A DNA stretch of 64,000 nucleotides from Filifactor villosus (GTDB taxonomy: Bacteria > Bacillota > Clostridia > Peptostreptococcales > Filifactoraceae), in contig NZ_JBHSHL010000033.1 of the NCBI RefSeq assembly GCF_042652965.1, positions 72,575 to 136,574 of the forward strand. The letters are read 5' to 3'. The notes beneath the pieces are model-generated. The model was not told where the DNA came from, did not search any database, and was given only the letters and a program-made list of their open reading frames with translations. Both the position numbers and the translations under genes were made by a program. Each line of letters begins with the position of its first letter. Position 1 is the stretch's first letter. Shown piece by piece: positions 44,232-53,040 of this stretch.

Positions 44232-46007
44232 TTATGCGGAGATGTCTCTGTTTTGAGAGCGGTACATATCGAAGTATCTCCCCTTTTTTTCCAGAAGTTG
44301 AGTATGGGTGCCTTCTTCAACAATCCTTCCCTTGTCCAGGAGATAGATGCGGTCGGCGTGCTTGATGGTGGAGAGTCGATGAGCAATGACAAAGGTGGTT
44401 CTGCCCTTCATCAGTACCTTCATTGCCTTTTGGATGATCTGCTCCGTTTCGGAGTCGATGGAGCTGGTTGCTTCATCGAGGATGAGGATCCTCGGATCCT
44501 GTGCCAAAGCTCTGGCAAAGGAGATCAGCTGCCGCTGACCGGCAGACAAGGTGGAGCCTCGTTCCACCACTTTTTCGTCGATCCCGTGCTTAAGTGTGCG
44601 AAGTACCGCTTCTCCACCGACTGCTTCCAAGGCCTTTATTGCTTCAGCTCGAGAGATATGGGTCTTGTTGAGGGTAATGTTGCTCAAGATGGTCCCCGTA
44701 AAGAGATAGGGTTCCTGCAGGACGATGCCCATTTGATCACGGATTGCTTGATCGCTGAGCTCTGCCAAGTCCATGCCGTCAATGTGTATCCTTCCCTTTT
44801 GGGGGGCATAGAATTTCAGCAGAAGGTTCATGATTGAACTTTTTCCCGAACCCGTATGGCCTACGAGGGCAACGGTCTGTCCACTCTCGGCACGGATGTT
44901 GATATCTTGAAGTACATAGTTCTCATCCTTGTAGAAGAAACTTATGTTTTCGAAGACAACCTCTCCCTTGATAGCGTTCAAACGTTCAGAACTGACATCC
45001 TTGCCTTGCATATCGATCATTTCAAAGACATGTGAGGATGCCGCACCCGAGCGAGAAAGAAGGTTGAGCTGTTCCATAATACGATGGATGTGATGGAAGA
45101 GGATACCGATATAGTCCACATAGACATAGAGCATACCCACCGAGGTGGCGGAGTTTGTCTTCAGGACTTTGTTCCCGAAGTAGTAGATCATAAGGACGAA
45201 GACCATGTTTCTCAAAGCGCTGATCGCGTTATAGGAGGTTATGATATTGAGTATGAGCATATTCATACGATGGCGAAAGCGCTCGTCGGCTGTGTGTTCA
45301 AACTCTTCTTGGGTTTTCTTCTGACTGTTGAAAGTCTGTATGATACTGATCCCTTGGATCGCTTCATTAAGCAGACCGTTGAGTTCGCTAAGTTTCGTCC
45401 TTATGGTATAGTTGTGGGGGCGGGCCTTTCTTATATAAAAGGAGAAGATGGCAACAGTCAAGGGTATGAGAAGCAGAAAGACTGCTGCAAGGCCGGGCTG
45501 GATTCGGAACATTACTGCATACACCCCTACAATATAGAGGAGGCTTGTTACGATTTGACCGAGGACTTTCACATAAAGATCCTGTACAGCTCCCGTATCA
45601 TTGGTGATCTTCGAGACAATGCTTCCGGCGGGCATATTGTCAAAAAAGGAGATATGGATTCTCTGGATGTTCTCGTAGATCTGAAGTCGCATTTTACGAA
45701 CGATCTTCATTGCCATGATCTGGAGTTGGATATTGCTGGCGAGTTGGAAGGAGAGTCCTGCATAATTGGCAAGGATGTAAAAACCGATCCACTTCAGTAC
45801 ACCGCTTTGACTTATGACCTGTTTCTTGAGTTCGTGGTCGAAGATTCTACGCACGGCAAAGGGGGCGAGAAGCTCGAAGCCGACTGCGACCAAGAGAAGG
45901 AAGAGACCCAAAAACAGGTGGAAGGAGTATGCGAAGGCATAGCTTGCAAGGCGCCTGATATCCTCTTTCGATGTCTTATGTTCTTCGTTTTGGTATTTAT
46001 CCGTCAT
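44232..46007 (-). CDS. ABC exporter, heterodimer subunit with consensus catalytic site
   Basis: The 591-residue half-transporter has six predicted helices (about 25-320) and an ATPase with Walker A GHTGSGKSS, Walker B ILILDEATSSID (catalytic Glu kept) and H-loop IAHRLST. The signature is LSAGQRQL rather than LSGGQ. The frame opens at 46133, but ATG 46007 follows GGAGGGAG and overlaps the upstream partner by 11 bases. It resembles the full-activity subunit of BmrCD/LmrCD/TM287-288-type multidrug exporters. Confidence 0.93.
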   Translation of the reverse strand: MTDKYQNEEHKTSKEDIRRLASYAFAYSFHLFLGLFLLLVAVGFELLAPFAVRRIFDHELKKQVISQSGVLKWIGFYILANYAGLSFQLASNIQLQIMAMKIVRKMRLQIYENIQRIHISFFDNMPAGSIVSKITNDTGAVQDLYVKVLGQIVTSLLYIVGVYAVMFRIQPGLAAVFLLLIPLTVAIFSFYIRKARPHNYTIRTKLSELNGLLNEAIQGISIIQTFNSQKKTQEEFEHTADERFRHRMNMLILNIITSYNAISALRNMVFVLMIYYFGNKVLKTNSATSVGMLYVYVDYIGILFHHIHRIMEQLNLLSRSGAASSHVFEMIDMQGKDVSSERLNAIKGEVVFENISFFYKDENYVLQDINIRAESGQTVALVGHTGSGKSSIMNLLLKFYAPQKGRIHIDGMDLAELSDQAIRDQMGIVLQEPYLFTGTILSNITLNKTHISRAEAIKALEAVGGEAVLRTLKHGIDEKVVERGSTLSAGQRQLISFARALAQDPRILILDEATSSIDSETEQIIQKAMKVLMKGRTTFVIAHRLSTIKHADRIYLLDKGRIVEEGTHTQLLEKKGRYFDMYRSQNRDISA

Positions 46008-47745
46008 AGTTCTCTCCCTCCATCTGTTGTATTTGATATTGTTCGTTGTACCAACCGTCTTGAGATACCAAGTCGCTATGCGTACCACGCTGGGTAATCC
46101 GTCCTCCGTCCAGGACGATGATCTCATCGGCATGAGCGACGGCGGACAGTCGATGGGTCACGATGAGGGTGGTTTTTCCTCTTCGATTTTTGCGAATGTT
46201 TTCAATGATCTTGGACTCAGTCTTTGCATCCACCGCCGAAAGCGAGTCATCCATGATAAGAATATCAGGATCCTTGATCAGGGAGCGAGCGATTGAAAGT
46301 CTTTGCTTTTGTCCTCCGGAGATTGCAACGCCCCGTTCTCCGACAAGAGTGTCCAAACCTTGTGCAAAGCTTTGCACATCTTTTTCCAAGTCGGAGAGGC
46401 GCAGGCTCTCCAAGAGGGAGTCCTCGTCCGCCAGTTCATTTCCCATACGGATGTTTTCGCGTACACTCTTTGAAAACAGGATGTTTTCCTGTGACACATA
46501 ACCGATATGCTCCATCAGACTTCCTTTATCGAGGTTTTGGATGGGCAGATCAGAGATGAGGAGCTCTCCTTCTCCGATCGGGTATTCTTTGAGCAGTTGT
46601 TTGATTAAGGTCGATTTTCCGCTTCCTGTCTTACCGACGATTCCCAAGGTACGCCCTCTGTCTATAACGAGGTCGATGTCGCTCAGACTGTCGATTTGGG
46701 AAGAAGGATAGCGAAAACGGTAGTTTTTGAATGAGATTCTGTCCACACAGGAATCCAACGTTTGCCTTCCCGATTGAATACGGTCATCTTTTGAGTCGAG
46801 AACCTCGTAGATCCGTTTGATTGAGGTTGCACCTCTCTGGGCGATGTTGACGAATTCTCCAATGGAGAACATCGGCCAGATCAGATAACTCAAGTAGACG
46901 TTAAACGAGATGAGACTTCCCAGAGTGATTTGTTCGTCGATGACAAGGGAGGTTCCATAGCCGATGGCGATTGCATAACTTAAGGTGGTGAACACTTTGG
47001 TTAAGGACCAAAAACTGCCGGCTAAGATCTCGGTCTTGAGTGAAGTGTCAAAGACTTCCTTGGTTGTCCGTTCAAAGTGAGCGATGCTCTGGTCTTCGAG
47101 AACATAGGAGCGAACAACGCGGATGCCGTTGATGTATTCCAGAACTTCGTCGTTCATCTTGCTGAAGACTTCCTGCTGTGTGGCAAAGAGACGGTGGATA
47201 TATTTGCCGCCGTAACCGGTCACGATCGCAAAAAAGGGCAGGGGCAGGATGCTCAAGAAGGTCAACTTCCAAGAGACTGTAAAGCCCATCGCCAAGATGA
47301 TGGTTCCCAGGTAGGTAATGGAGTCGCAGAAGGTCAACACGCCGACACCGAGCATCTCACTGACGGTTTCGACATCGGAGGTCGCCCTTGCCATAAGGTC
47401 TCCGGCGGAAAAGCGTTCGAAGAAGGTTCGGGGCATTCCCAATACCTTATTCATAATCAAAAGACGCAGTCGCAGATCAATGAGGATGGCGTTCTGAAAA
47501 ATGTAATAGGCCCAAATACAGCCTAATCCGTACTCGGTTATCATGATTGTAATCAAGATAGCGAGTTTTTGAAAAAGTTCCGTTGCGGTAATACTGCCCT
47601 GTGAGATGCTGTCAACTGCCGAACCGATGAAGATGGGCGGCAGTATGATCAGGATGTTGAGAATCTGCAAGGACAAAATTCCCACCACATAACTTTTCCG
47701 TCGTTGCTTAAAAAACCAGTGCAATTTTTTTATTTCTGTAAACAT
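45997..47745 (-). CDS. ABC exporter, heterodimer subunit with degenerate site
   Basis: The 582-residue half-transporter has an N-terminal six-helix domain. Its ATPase has Walker A GKTGSGKST, signature ISGGQKQRLSIARSL and Walker B ILIMDDSLSAVD. The catalytic Glu is replaced by Asp. Together with the partner's LSAGQ this gives one degenerate and one canonical ATP site, as in heterodimeric exporters. ATG 47745 follows GGAGG. A TTGACA and a near-WalR box lie upstream. Substrate is unknown, drugs or lipids being likely. Confidence 0.94.
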   Translation of the reverse strand: MFTEIKKLHWFFKQRRKSYVVGILSLQILNILIILPPIFIGSAVDSISQGSITATELFQKLAILITIMITEYGLGCIWAYYIFQNAILIDLRLRLLIMNKVLGMPRTFFERFSAGDLMARATSDVETVSEMLGVGVLTFCDSITYLGTIILAMGFTVSWKLTFLSILPLPFFAIVTGYGGKYIHRLFATQQEVFSKMNDEVLEYINGIRVVRSYVLEDQSIAHFERTTKEVFDTSLKTEILAGSFWSLTKVFTTLSYAIAIGYGTSLVIDEQITLGSLISFNVYLSYLIWPMFSIGEFVNIAQRGATSIKRIYEVLDSKDDRIQSGRQTLDSCVDRISFKNYRFRYPSSQIDSLSDIDLVIDRGRTLGIVGKTGSGKSTLIKQLLKEYPIGEGELLISDLPIQNLDKGSLMEHIGYVSQENILFSKSVRENIRMGNELADEDSLLESLRLSDLEKDVQSFAQGLDTLVGERGVAISGGQKQRLSIARSLIKDPDILIMDDSLSAVDAKTESKIIENIRKNRRGKTTLIVTHRLSAVAHADEIIVLDGGRITQRGTHSDLVSQDGWYNEQYQIQQMEGENYDG

Positions 47746-47830
47746 AGATTTCCTCCATAATAGGAAGGCTTAATGAAAGTCTGTTCCTATCAAATGCGTA
47801 TAAATGATTTTGTCAAGAAAATACCGTGTT

Positions 47831-47847
47831 GTTGCAAGACGGTTACA
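47831..47847 (-). promoter_or_regulatory. One-mismatch WalR-like box upstream of the ABC pair
   Basis: On the minus strand TGTAAC-CGTCT-TGCAAC differs from TGTWAH-N5-TGTWAH at one base. It lies 14 bases before TTGACA (47811-47816), which has only a weak TTGATA -10. Confidence 0.35.
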
Positions 47848-47966
47848 AAAATCGGCTTCCGAAGCCGGATACATTCGAAAAACATACTCGTTCTTTACAG
47901 ATGTTATAGTAAGAACATAAACACAAGAAGCAATCCTTGAGCATCCATGAAGGCGGTTTTGTGAAA

Positions 47967-48084
47967 TACGCATCGAAAACCTTACGGAGAAGTAAGAAGG
48001 CAATGCAAAGCGGTACAATGTTTTCAAAAGGAGGTGCTCAGGAAAAGGAAAAGCGGGAGTTTGCCTTTGTGTGATGTTTTCTCG
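47967..48084 (+). repeat. Degraded family B repeat
   Basis: The right end (AGTTTGCCTTTGTGTGATG) fits family B. The left end (ATACGCATCGAAAACC) is only weakly like it. It lies in the divergent region. Confidence 0.4.
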
Positions 48085-48298
48085 AAATTGTTTCGGATAT
48101 TTCATTATAACAAAAGAAGGGCTATAAATACAAGGATGGAAATGGCGGGGAAATACAGGCGAAAGTTCAGAATTGCCAATATATTAACGATAATAATATT
48201 TTTCAAATAAAAGGTTACGCCATACTGAAAGAGGGTAAACAAATCCTGTATCCAATATTGAAATATGATATAAAATGTATCGGAAAGGAAACAAAAGT

Positions 48299-49486
48299 AT
48301 GAAAACAACCAACAGATGGATAATTTTGGCGGCATGTATCCTTATCAATCTCTGCCTTGGAGCGGGATATGCATGGAGTGTATTTCAAGCACCTCTGATC
48401 GAGCAATTCGGTTGGACAACGGCTCAGGCGTCTTTGGCGTTCAGTATCTCCTTTGCTATGGTACCCATAAGCATGATCATCTTCGGGGCGATGCAGGACA
48501 AGAAGGGACCCAAGTGGATTACCTTCGGAGGAGGACTTATGTTCGGTTTGGGAATGATCCTTACTTCCTTCATTACCAACCTTACCATGCTCTACATCTC
48601 TTATGGGCTTATCCTAGGTTTCGGAATCGGAATGGCTTACGGCTGTACAACATCTACAACGGTCAAGTGGTTTCCGGATAAGAAGGGGCTTGCAGGAGGA
48701 CTTACGGCAGCGGGTTTCGGTTCCGGGGCGGTTCTGTTTGCACCCTTGGCAGTGCGTCTTATCCAAAAACACGGAGTGCTCTTGACGTTTCGTTACTTAG
48801 GAATCGGTCTTCTTATTGCGATTTGTCTGTCTTCTTTGCTTTTGAGTGCACCTGAGAGAAAGGCGGTCAATGTATCCGCAGATGACAAACTCAATAAAAG
48901 ACCGGGACAGATTATTAAGACGGGGACTTTCTGGGGACTTTGGGTTGTGTATGTCTTCGGTTGCATCTCGGGTCTTATGATCATCGGTCACGCTTCTCCG
49001 ATCGCAAAGGAATTTCTGAACTTCGATTTGGAAACGGCGACCTTTGTCGTAAGTATCGTTGCAATAAGCAATACCTTGGGCCGTATCCTTTGGGGCTTCG
49101 TATCGGACAAGATCGGTCGTTATGCGACGGTTGCCCTTATGTTCATCACTTCCTGTGTCGGTTTGGTTCTTCTTAGTATCAAAGCCGGAGCAGTCTTGGG
49201 GGTTATCGGTATTGTTTTGATCGCACTTTGCTTCGGAGGATTTTTGGGGACTTTCCCTGGAATTACCGCGGAGAACTGGGGTCCGATCTTTAACGGAAGC
49301 AATTACGGAGTAATGTTTACCGCCTACGGTTTGGCGGCGGTCGTCGGTCCCAGACTTGCAGCTCTGATCAAACAATCGGCGAATGGAGATTATACAAGGG
49401 CCTTTATTATTTCCGCCATCATGAATGTTATAGGTGCCGTTTTGATCATCGCCTTACAAAAAAAGAAGGCGGCAAAGACGGCCTAG
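48299..49486 (+). CDS. MFS transporter, OFA (oxalate/formate antiporter) family
   Basis: The 395-residue carrier has about twelve helices. It opens with RWIILAACILINLCLGAGYA and WSVFQAPL, typical of the OFA family, and carries GAMQDKKGPKWI (loop 2-3 motif), GIGMAYGCTTSTTVKWFPDK and RILWGFVSDKIGR. OFA members exchange small carboxylates. Oxalate itself is not implied. The frame also opens at 48275, but ATG 48299 fits the AAAGGAAA ribosome site. It may export or import an organic acid. Confidence 0.9.
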   Translation: MKTTNRWIILAACILINLCLGAGYAWSVFQAPLIEQFGWTTAQASLAFSISFAMVPISMIIFGAMQDKKGPKWITFGGGLMFGLGMILTSFITNLTMLYISYGLILGFGIGMAYGCTTSTTVKWFPDKKGLAGGLTAAGFGSGAVLFAPLAVRLIQKHGVLLTFRYLGIGLLIAICLSSLLLSAPERKAVNVSADDKLNKRPGQIIKTGTFWGLWVVYVFGCISGLMIIGHASPIAKEFLNFDLETATFVVSIVAISNTLGRILWGFVSDKIGRYATVALMFITSCVGLVLLSIKAGAVLGVIGIVLIALCFGGFLGTFPGITAENWGPIFNGSNYGVMFTAYGLAAVVGPRLAALIKQSANGDYTRAFIISAIMNVIGAVLIIALQKKKAAKTA

Positions 49487-49613
49487 TGTGTCGACTCTCG
49501 TAGGTTGTAACTCTACCGGCAGCTTTTTTGTAGAACCGTGTGGATACCCGGTGGGGGGCAAATATCGATATGCCGTTACACTGTTTTGACAAAAAGAGCT
49601 TGAGACGGTTTAC

Positions 49614-49660
49614 AAAGAACAACGAATCCGATGTTTTTCGGAGACGTTGTTCTTTTTTTG
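49614..49660 (+). terminator. Terminator of the MFS gene
   Basis: AAAGAACAACG (49614-49624) pairs with CGTTGTTCTTT (49645-49655) and a T run follows. It lies about 130 bases after the stop. Confidence 0.82.
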
Positions 49661-49818
49661 GACAATTTTTTTGTGAACGAAAAAAAGAAGACTGCTGAAA
49701 ATACGGATGAATGTTACGAAGCAAAAGGTTCGATATGAACATCAAGACAACAAAACAAAACTTCCAAAAATCGTTTTTCTTCTTTAAATACCATGAGAAA
49801 TATTTAACCGCTTGAGTG

Positions 49819-49847
49819 TTGCTAGAGGGTTGTTTATTTGCTATAAT
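49819..49847 (+). promoter_or_regulatory. Promoter of the glutaconyl-CoA decarboxylase operon
   Basis: TTGCTA (49819-49824) and TATAAT (49842-49847) are 17 bases apart. It is the only clear promoter before the nine-gene glutamate-fermentation island. Confidence 0.75.
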
Positions 49848-49912
49848 AGAAATCGGAGTAATACCGGAATACATTTCACAATACGAAATACATAGACGAA
49901 GGAGGTGTTTGG

Positions 49913-50218
49913 ATGGAGACGGCTAAAGTTACTGTTGACAGTCTGGGCGAGGCCTTAATGGTGTCCGCACTCGGACTTTCGACAGTATTTATTACACTGG
50001 TTTCTCTTGCAATTGCAGTGCTTCTTGTTTCTTGGGTTCTGCGGATACTCGGGATCGGAAAGGAGACAAATCAGGAGACACCGGTGAAGACAGCTCCGCA
50101 AGTTCCGAAAGAAGAGTTGGATGGAGAGCTTTACGCTGCAATCGTAGCGGCGATCAGTGAGGAGATGAATCTGCCTGTCGACAGATTTCAAATCGTTTCG
50201 ATTCAAGAAAGCGTTTAA
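49913..50218 (+). CDS. gcdD: Glutaconyl-CoA decarboxylase delta subunit
   Basis: GcdD is the small membrane subunit that stabilises the Na+-pumping biotin decarboxylase. The 101 residues have one helix near the N-terminus (about 14-47), an acid- and Pro-rich linker and a tail (DGELYAAIVAAISEEMN). This OadG-like layout is shared by gcdD and oadG. The neighbouring gcdA, gcdB and gcdC support the assignment. ATG 49913 follows AAGGAGGTG. Confidence 0.82.
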   Translation: METAKVTVDSLGEALMVSALGLSTVFITLVSLAIAVLLVSWVLRILGIGKETNQETPVKTAPQVPKEELDGELYAAIVAAISEEMNLPVDRFQIVSIQESV

Positions 50219-50229
50219 GTAAATTTGCA

Positions 50230-50344
50230 ATACTATTATCATCTGTAAGTCCCGCTCCGCAGAGACGACAGCATTGCCCGAAGTGATCGGACAGATCGTA
50301 GAGTATGGCTACACAACGGGACATTTGAGAAAGAATAATAGTAT
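50230..50344. repeat. Family A repeat inside the gcd operon
   Basis: Ends are ATACTATTATC and AATAATAGTAT. The interior is GC-richer than in other copies and diverged. It separates gcdD from gcdC without an extra promoter. If it folds at RNA level it could change the gcdD:gcdC ratio. Confidence 0.7.
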
Positions 50345-50376
50345 AAAAACTAAACAGAAAAGGAAGGGTAAAGTAT

Positions 50377-50793
50377 ATGAAATATGTTGTTACTATTAAT
50401 GGAAAAAAATATGATGTAGAGGTAGAAAAAGTAAACGCTTATAGGCCTTTGACCGTGGAGGAAGTACAATCCGGAAACATTCAGAGAACAGCTCCTGTGG
50501 CAGCACCTGCACCTGCGGCGGCACCTGTACCGACACCTGCACCTGCTCCGGCGCCTGCACCTGCAGCAGCTTCGGGAGGAGCAAATACGGTAGTAAGTCC
50601 GATGCCCGGAAACATTTTGGATGTAAGAACGGCGGTAGGCAGCAGCGTGAAAGCGGGACAGGTATTGATCATCCTGGAGGCTATGAAGATGGAAAACGAA
50701 ATCGTAGCGCCGTCCGACGGTGTGGTGGAATCCATCGCGGTAAAACAAGGAGATGTAGTAGAGACGGATCAGACACTGGTAGTGTTGAAGTAG
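50377..50793 (+). CDS. gcdC: Glutaconyl-CoA decarboxylase biotin carrier subunit
   Basis: GcdC carries biotin, which takes CO2 from glutaconyl-CoA and passes it to the membrane subunit. The 138 residues have a short N-terminal region, an Ala-Pro linker (about 38-66) and a biotinyl domain with EAMKMENEI, where Lys104 is biotinylated. The linker is shorter than that of Acidaminococcus. ATG follows GAAGGG. It lies 14 bases before gcdB. Confidence 0.93.
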   Translation: MKYVVTINGKKYDVEVEKVNAYRPLTVEEVQSGNIQRTAPVAAPAPAAAPVPTPAPAPAPAPAAASGGANTVVSPMPGNILDVRTAVGSSVKAGQVLIILEAMKMENEIVAPSDGVVESIAVKQGDVVETDQTLVVLK

Positions 50794-50806
50794 GGAGGAT
50801 GCTTTT

Positions 50807-51949
50807 ATGAACTTTTTTGAGATCATGAAGGTTATGCTACAGGAGTCCGGATTTGCTGCAATGACATTGAAGAACGGAGTTATGTTCCTCGTGTCTTTTG
50901 TTTTGATCTACCTTGCGATCCACAAAAAATTCGAGCCTCTGCTCTTGCTTCCGATTGCTTTCGGAATGCTTCTTGCAAACCTGCCTTTGGCAAACCTTAT
51001 GAAAGAAGGAAGTAACGTGTATGAACACGGAGTACTTCGTGTCATTTATACGGGGATCAAGACCAATGTGTTTCCCTGCCTTATCTTTATGGGGGTCGGT
51101 GCGATGACGGACTTCGGACCCTTGATTGCAAACCCCATCAGCTTGCTCTTGGGAGCCGCTGCACAATTGGGAATCTATACCGCCTTTACCTTGGCGATTG
51201 CATCGGGAATGTTTACTGCCAATGAAGCTGCTTCCATCGCGATTATCGGCGGAGCGGACGGACCGACGTCCATCTTTACCGCTACGGCGCTTGCGCCCCA
51301 TCTGGTAGCACCGATCGCAGTAGCGGCATATTCTTACATGGCGTTGATTCCTATGATTCAGCCTCCTATTATGAGGGCGTTGACAACGGAAAAGGAAAGA
51401 ACGATCAAAATGGGGCAGCTCCGCAAAGTCGGCAAGATCGAGAAGATCATCTTTCCGGTAGTGGTAGTACTGTTCTGCTCTCTCTTGTTGCCTTCGGTTG
51501 CACCTCTTTTGGGGATGTTGATGCTTGGAAACCTGTTTAGAGAGTCGGGAGTTGTGGCAAGATTGTCCGATACGGCTCAAAACGCTTTGATTAACATTGT
51601 AACCATTATGCTTGGAGTTACGGTAGGGGCAACGGCAAACGGCGAGATCTTCATTCAGGCGAAGACTCTGCTCATTGTTGCTATGGGTCTGTTCGCCTTT
51701 GTCTTCTCGACGATCGGAGGAGTATTGCTTGGAAAACTTCTGTGCATTGTAACCGGAGGAAAGATCAATCCTTTGATCGGTTCGGCGGGCGTTTCGGCGG
51801 TTCCGATGGCGGCTCGTGTATCTCAGCTTGAAGGAGCCAGAGCAAATCCGACCAACTTCCTGTTGATGCATGCAATGGGACCGAATGTAGCTGGAGTTAT
51901 CGGTTCGGCGGTAGCAGCGGGATTCTTCCTGTTGATATTCGGAAAGTAA
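50807..51949 (+). CDS. gcdB: Glutaconyl-CoA decarboxylase beta subunit (Na+ pump)
   Basis: GcdB decarboxylates carboxybiotin and moves Na+ outwards, conserving energy. The 380-residue polytopic protein has the family's conserved motifs: MGVGAMTDFGPLIANP, TANEAASIAIIGGADGPTSIFTA and GSAGVSAVPMAARVSQ. The Asp and Ser-rich segments in these motifs hold the ion path in relatives. Length is normal. ATG follows AGGGAGGATGC. Confidence 0.95.
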   Translation: MNFFEIMKVMLQESGFAAMTLKNGVMFLVSFVLIYLAIHKKFEPLLLLPIAFGMLLANLPLANLMKEGSNVYEHGVLRVIYTGIKTNVFPCLIFMGVGAMTDFGPLIANPISLLLGAAAQLGIYTAFTLAIASGMFTANEAASIAIIGGADGPTSIFTATALAPHLVAPIAVAAYSYMALIPMIQPPIMRALTTEKERTIKMGQLRKVGKIEKIIFPVVVVLFCSLLLPSVAPLLGMLMLGNLFRESGVVARLSDTAQNALINIVTIMLGVTVGATANGEIFIQAKTLLIVAMGLFAFVFSTIGGVLLGKLLCIVTGGKINPLIGSAGVSAVPMAARVSQLEGARANPTNFLLMHAMGPNVAGVIGSAVAAGFFLLIFGK

Positions 51950-51958
51950 AGACAAATA

Positions 51959-51992
51959 CTTAATCAGCATGGAGACTTTCATGCTGATTAAG
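51959..51992 (+). promoter_or_regulatory. Perfect 13-bp hairpin between gcdB and gctA
   Basis: CTTAATCAGCATG (51959-51971) pairs with CATGCTGATTAAG (51980-51992) over eight bases. It lacks a T run but could be an mRNA processing or attenuation site separating gcdDCB from gctAB. Confidence 0.6.
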
Positions 51993-52076
51993 CTTGTAAT
52001 AAAAAATATAGGTGGTAATATTATTAGTAGCAAACGATGAACATAGTGTTACATAAAACTTAAGGAGGTTTTTATT

Positions 52077-53027
52077 TTGAGTAAAGTTTACACACTTCAA
52101 GAAGCGATTGCAAAATTTGTAAAGAGCGGGGATCATATTTCCTTCGGAGGATTTACAACCAACAGAAAGCCTTATGCCGCAGTCTATGAAATTTTGCGTC
52201 AAGGACAAAAAGATTTTATTGTAGAAGCCGGACCTGCCGGCGGAGACTGGGATCTTCTTATCGGAGAAGGAAGGGTCAAAGCCTACATCAACTGCTATAC
52301 CGCGAACTCCGGATACACAAACGTTTCCAGAAGATTTCGAAATGCCGTTGAAAAAGGAGAGATCCTGATTGAAGACTACTCCCAGGATGTTATCATGCTG
52401 ATGCTTCATGCGGCTTCTTTGGGACTTCCCTACCTTCCGGTTCGACTGATGATGGGTTCGGATCTTACAAATATGTGGGGAATCAGCAAAGAAGTGAGAG
52501 AACAGATCGAGAAGTTGCCCGATGATAAGTTTGTCTATGTAGAAAATCCGTTCAAAAAAGGGGAAAAGGTTGTTGCAGTTCCCGTTCCCGAGATCGATAC
52601 GGCGATTATTCACGTACAAAAGGCTTCTCCTGACGGAACCTGCTCAATCGAAGGAGACGAATTCCACGACATCGATATTGCAATTGCGGCGAAGAAGTGT
52701 ATCGTTACCTGCGAAGAGCTTGTAAGTAACGAAGAGATCAGAAAAGATCCGTCCAAGAACTCCATTCCGTGCTTCGTTGTCGATGCGGTCGTTCATGTAC
52801 CCAAGGGTGCACATCCTTCTCAATGCTACAACTACTATGATTATGACAAGGACTTCTTTATTGCTTACGACAAAGCGAGCAAGACCGACGAGGCTTTTAA
52901 AGAATTTGTGAACGAGTGGGTATATGGTTTGACACATGAGGAGTATCTTGACAAGTTGGGAGCGAGCAGACTGGTCAAATTGCATAATACTCCGGGACTT
53001 GGATATTCAGAAAACTTGAATAAATAA
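52077..53027 (+). CDS. gctA: Glutaconate CoA-transferase subunit A
   Basis: GctA and GctB transfer CoA from acetyl-CoA or glutaconyl-CoA to (R)-2-hydroxyglutarate. The 316 residues include KSGDHISFGGFTTNRKPYAA, VEAGPAGGDWDLLIGEGRV and LPVRLMMGSDLTNMWG, typical of the family I CoA-transferase alpha chain. It starts with TTG, 7 bases after AAGGAGGT. No ATG lies closer. It is followed by gctB after a 13-base gap. Confidence 0.95.
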   Translation: MSKVYTLQEAIAKFVKSGDHISFGGFTTNRKPYAAVYEILRQGQKDFIVEAGPAGGDWDLLIGEGRVKAYINCYTANSGYTNVSRRFRNAVEKGEILIEDYSQDVIMLMLHAASLGLPYLPVRLMMGSDLTNMWGISKEVREQIEKLPDDKFVYVENPFKKGEKVVAVPVPEIDTAIIHVQKASPDGTCSIEGDEFHDIDIAIAAKKCIVTCEELVSNEEIRKDPSKNSIPCFVVDAVVHVPKGAHPSQCYNYYDYDKDFFIAYDKASKTDEAFKEFVNEWVYGLTHEEYLDKLGASRLVKLHNTPGLGYSENLNK

Positions 53028-53040
53028 GGAGGACATGGAA

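Larger units (their letters stand above)
47746..48298. other. Divergent region between the ABC pair and the MFS gene
   Basis: It holds a minus-strand TTGACA with a weak -10 (47789-47816), a one-mismatch WalR-like box (47831-47847), an ATCGGCTTC/GAAGCCGGAT hairpin (near 47851-47870), a degraded family B copy (47967-48084) and an AT-rich stretch. No ORF is supported. Confidence 0.45.
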
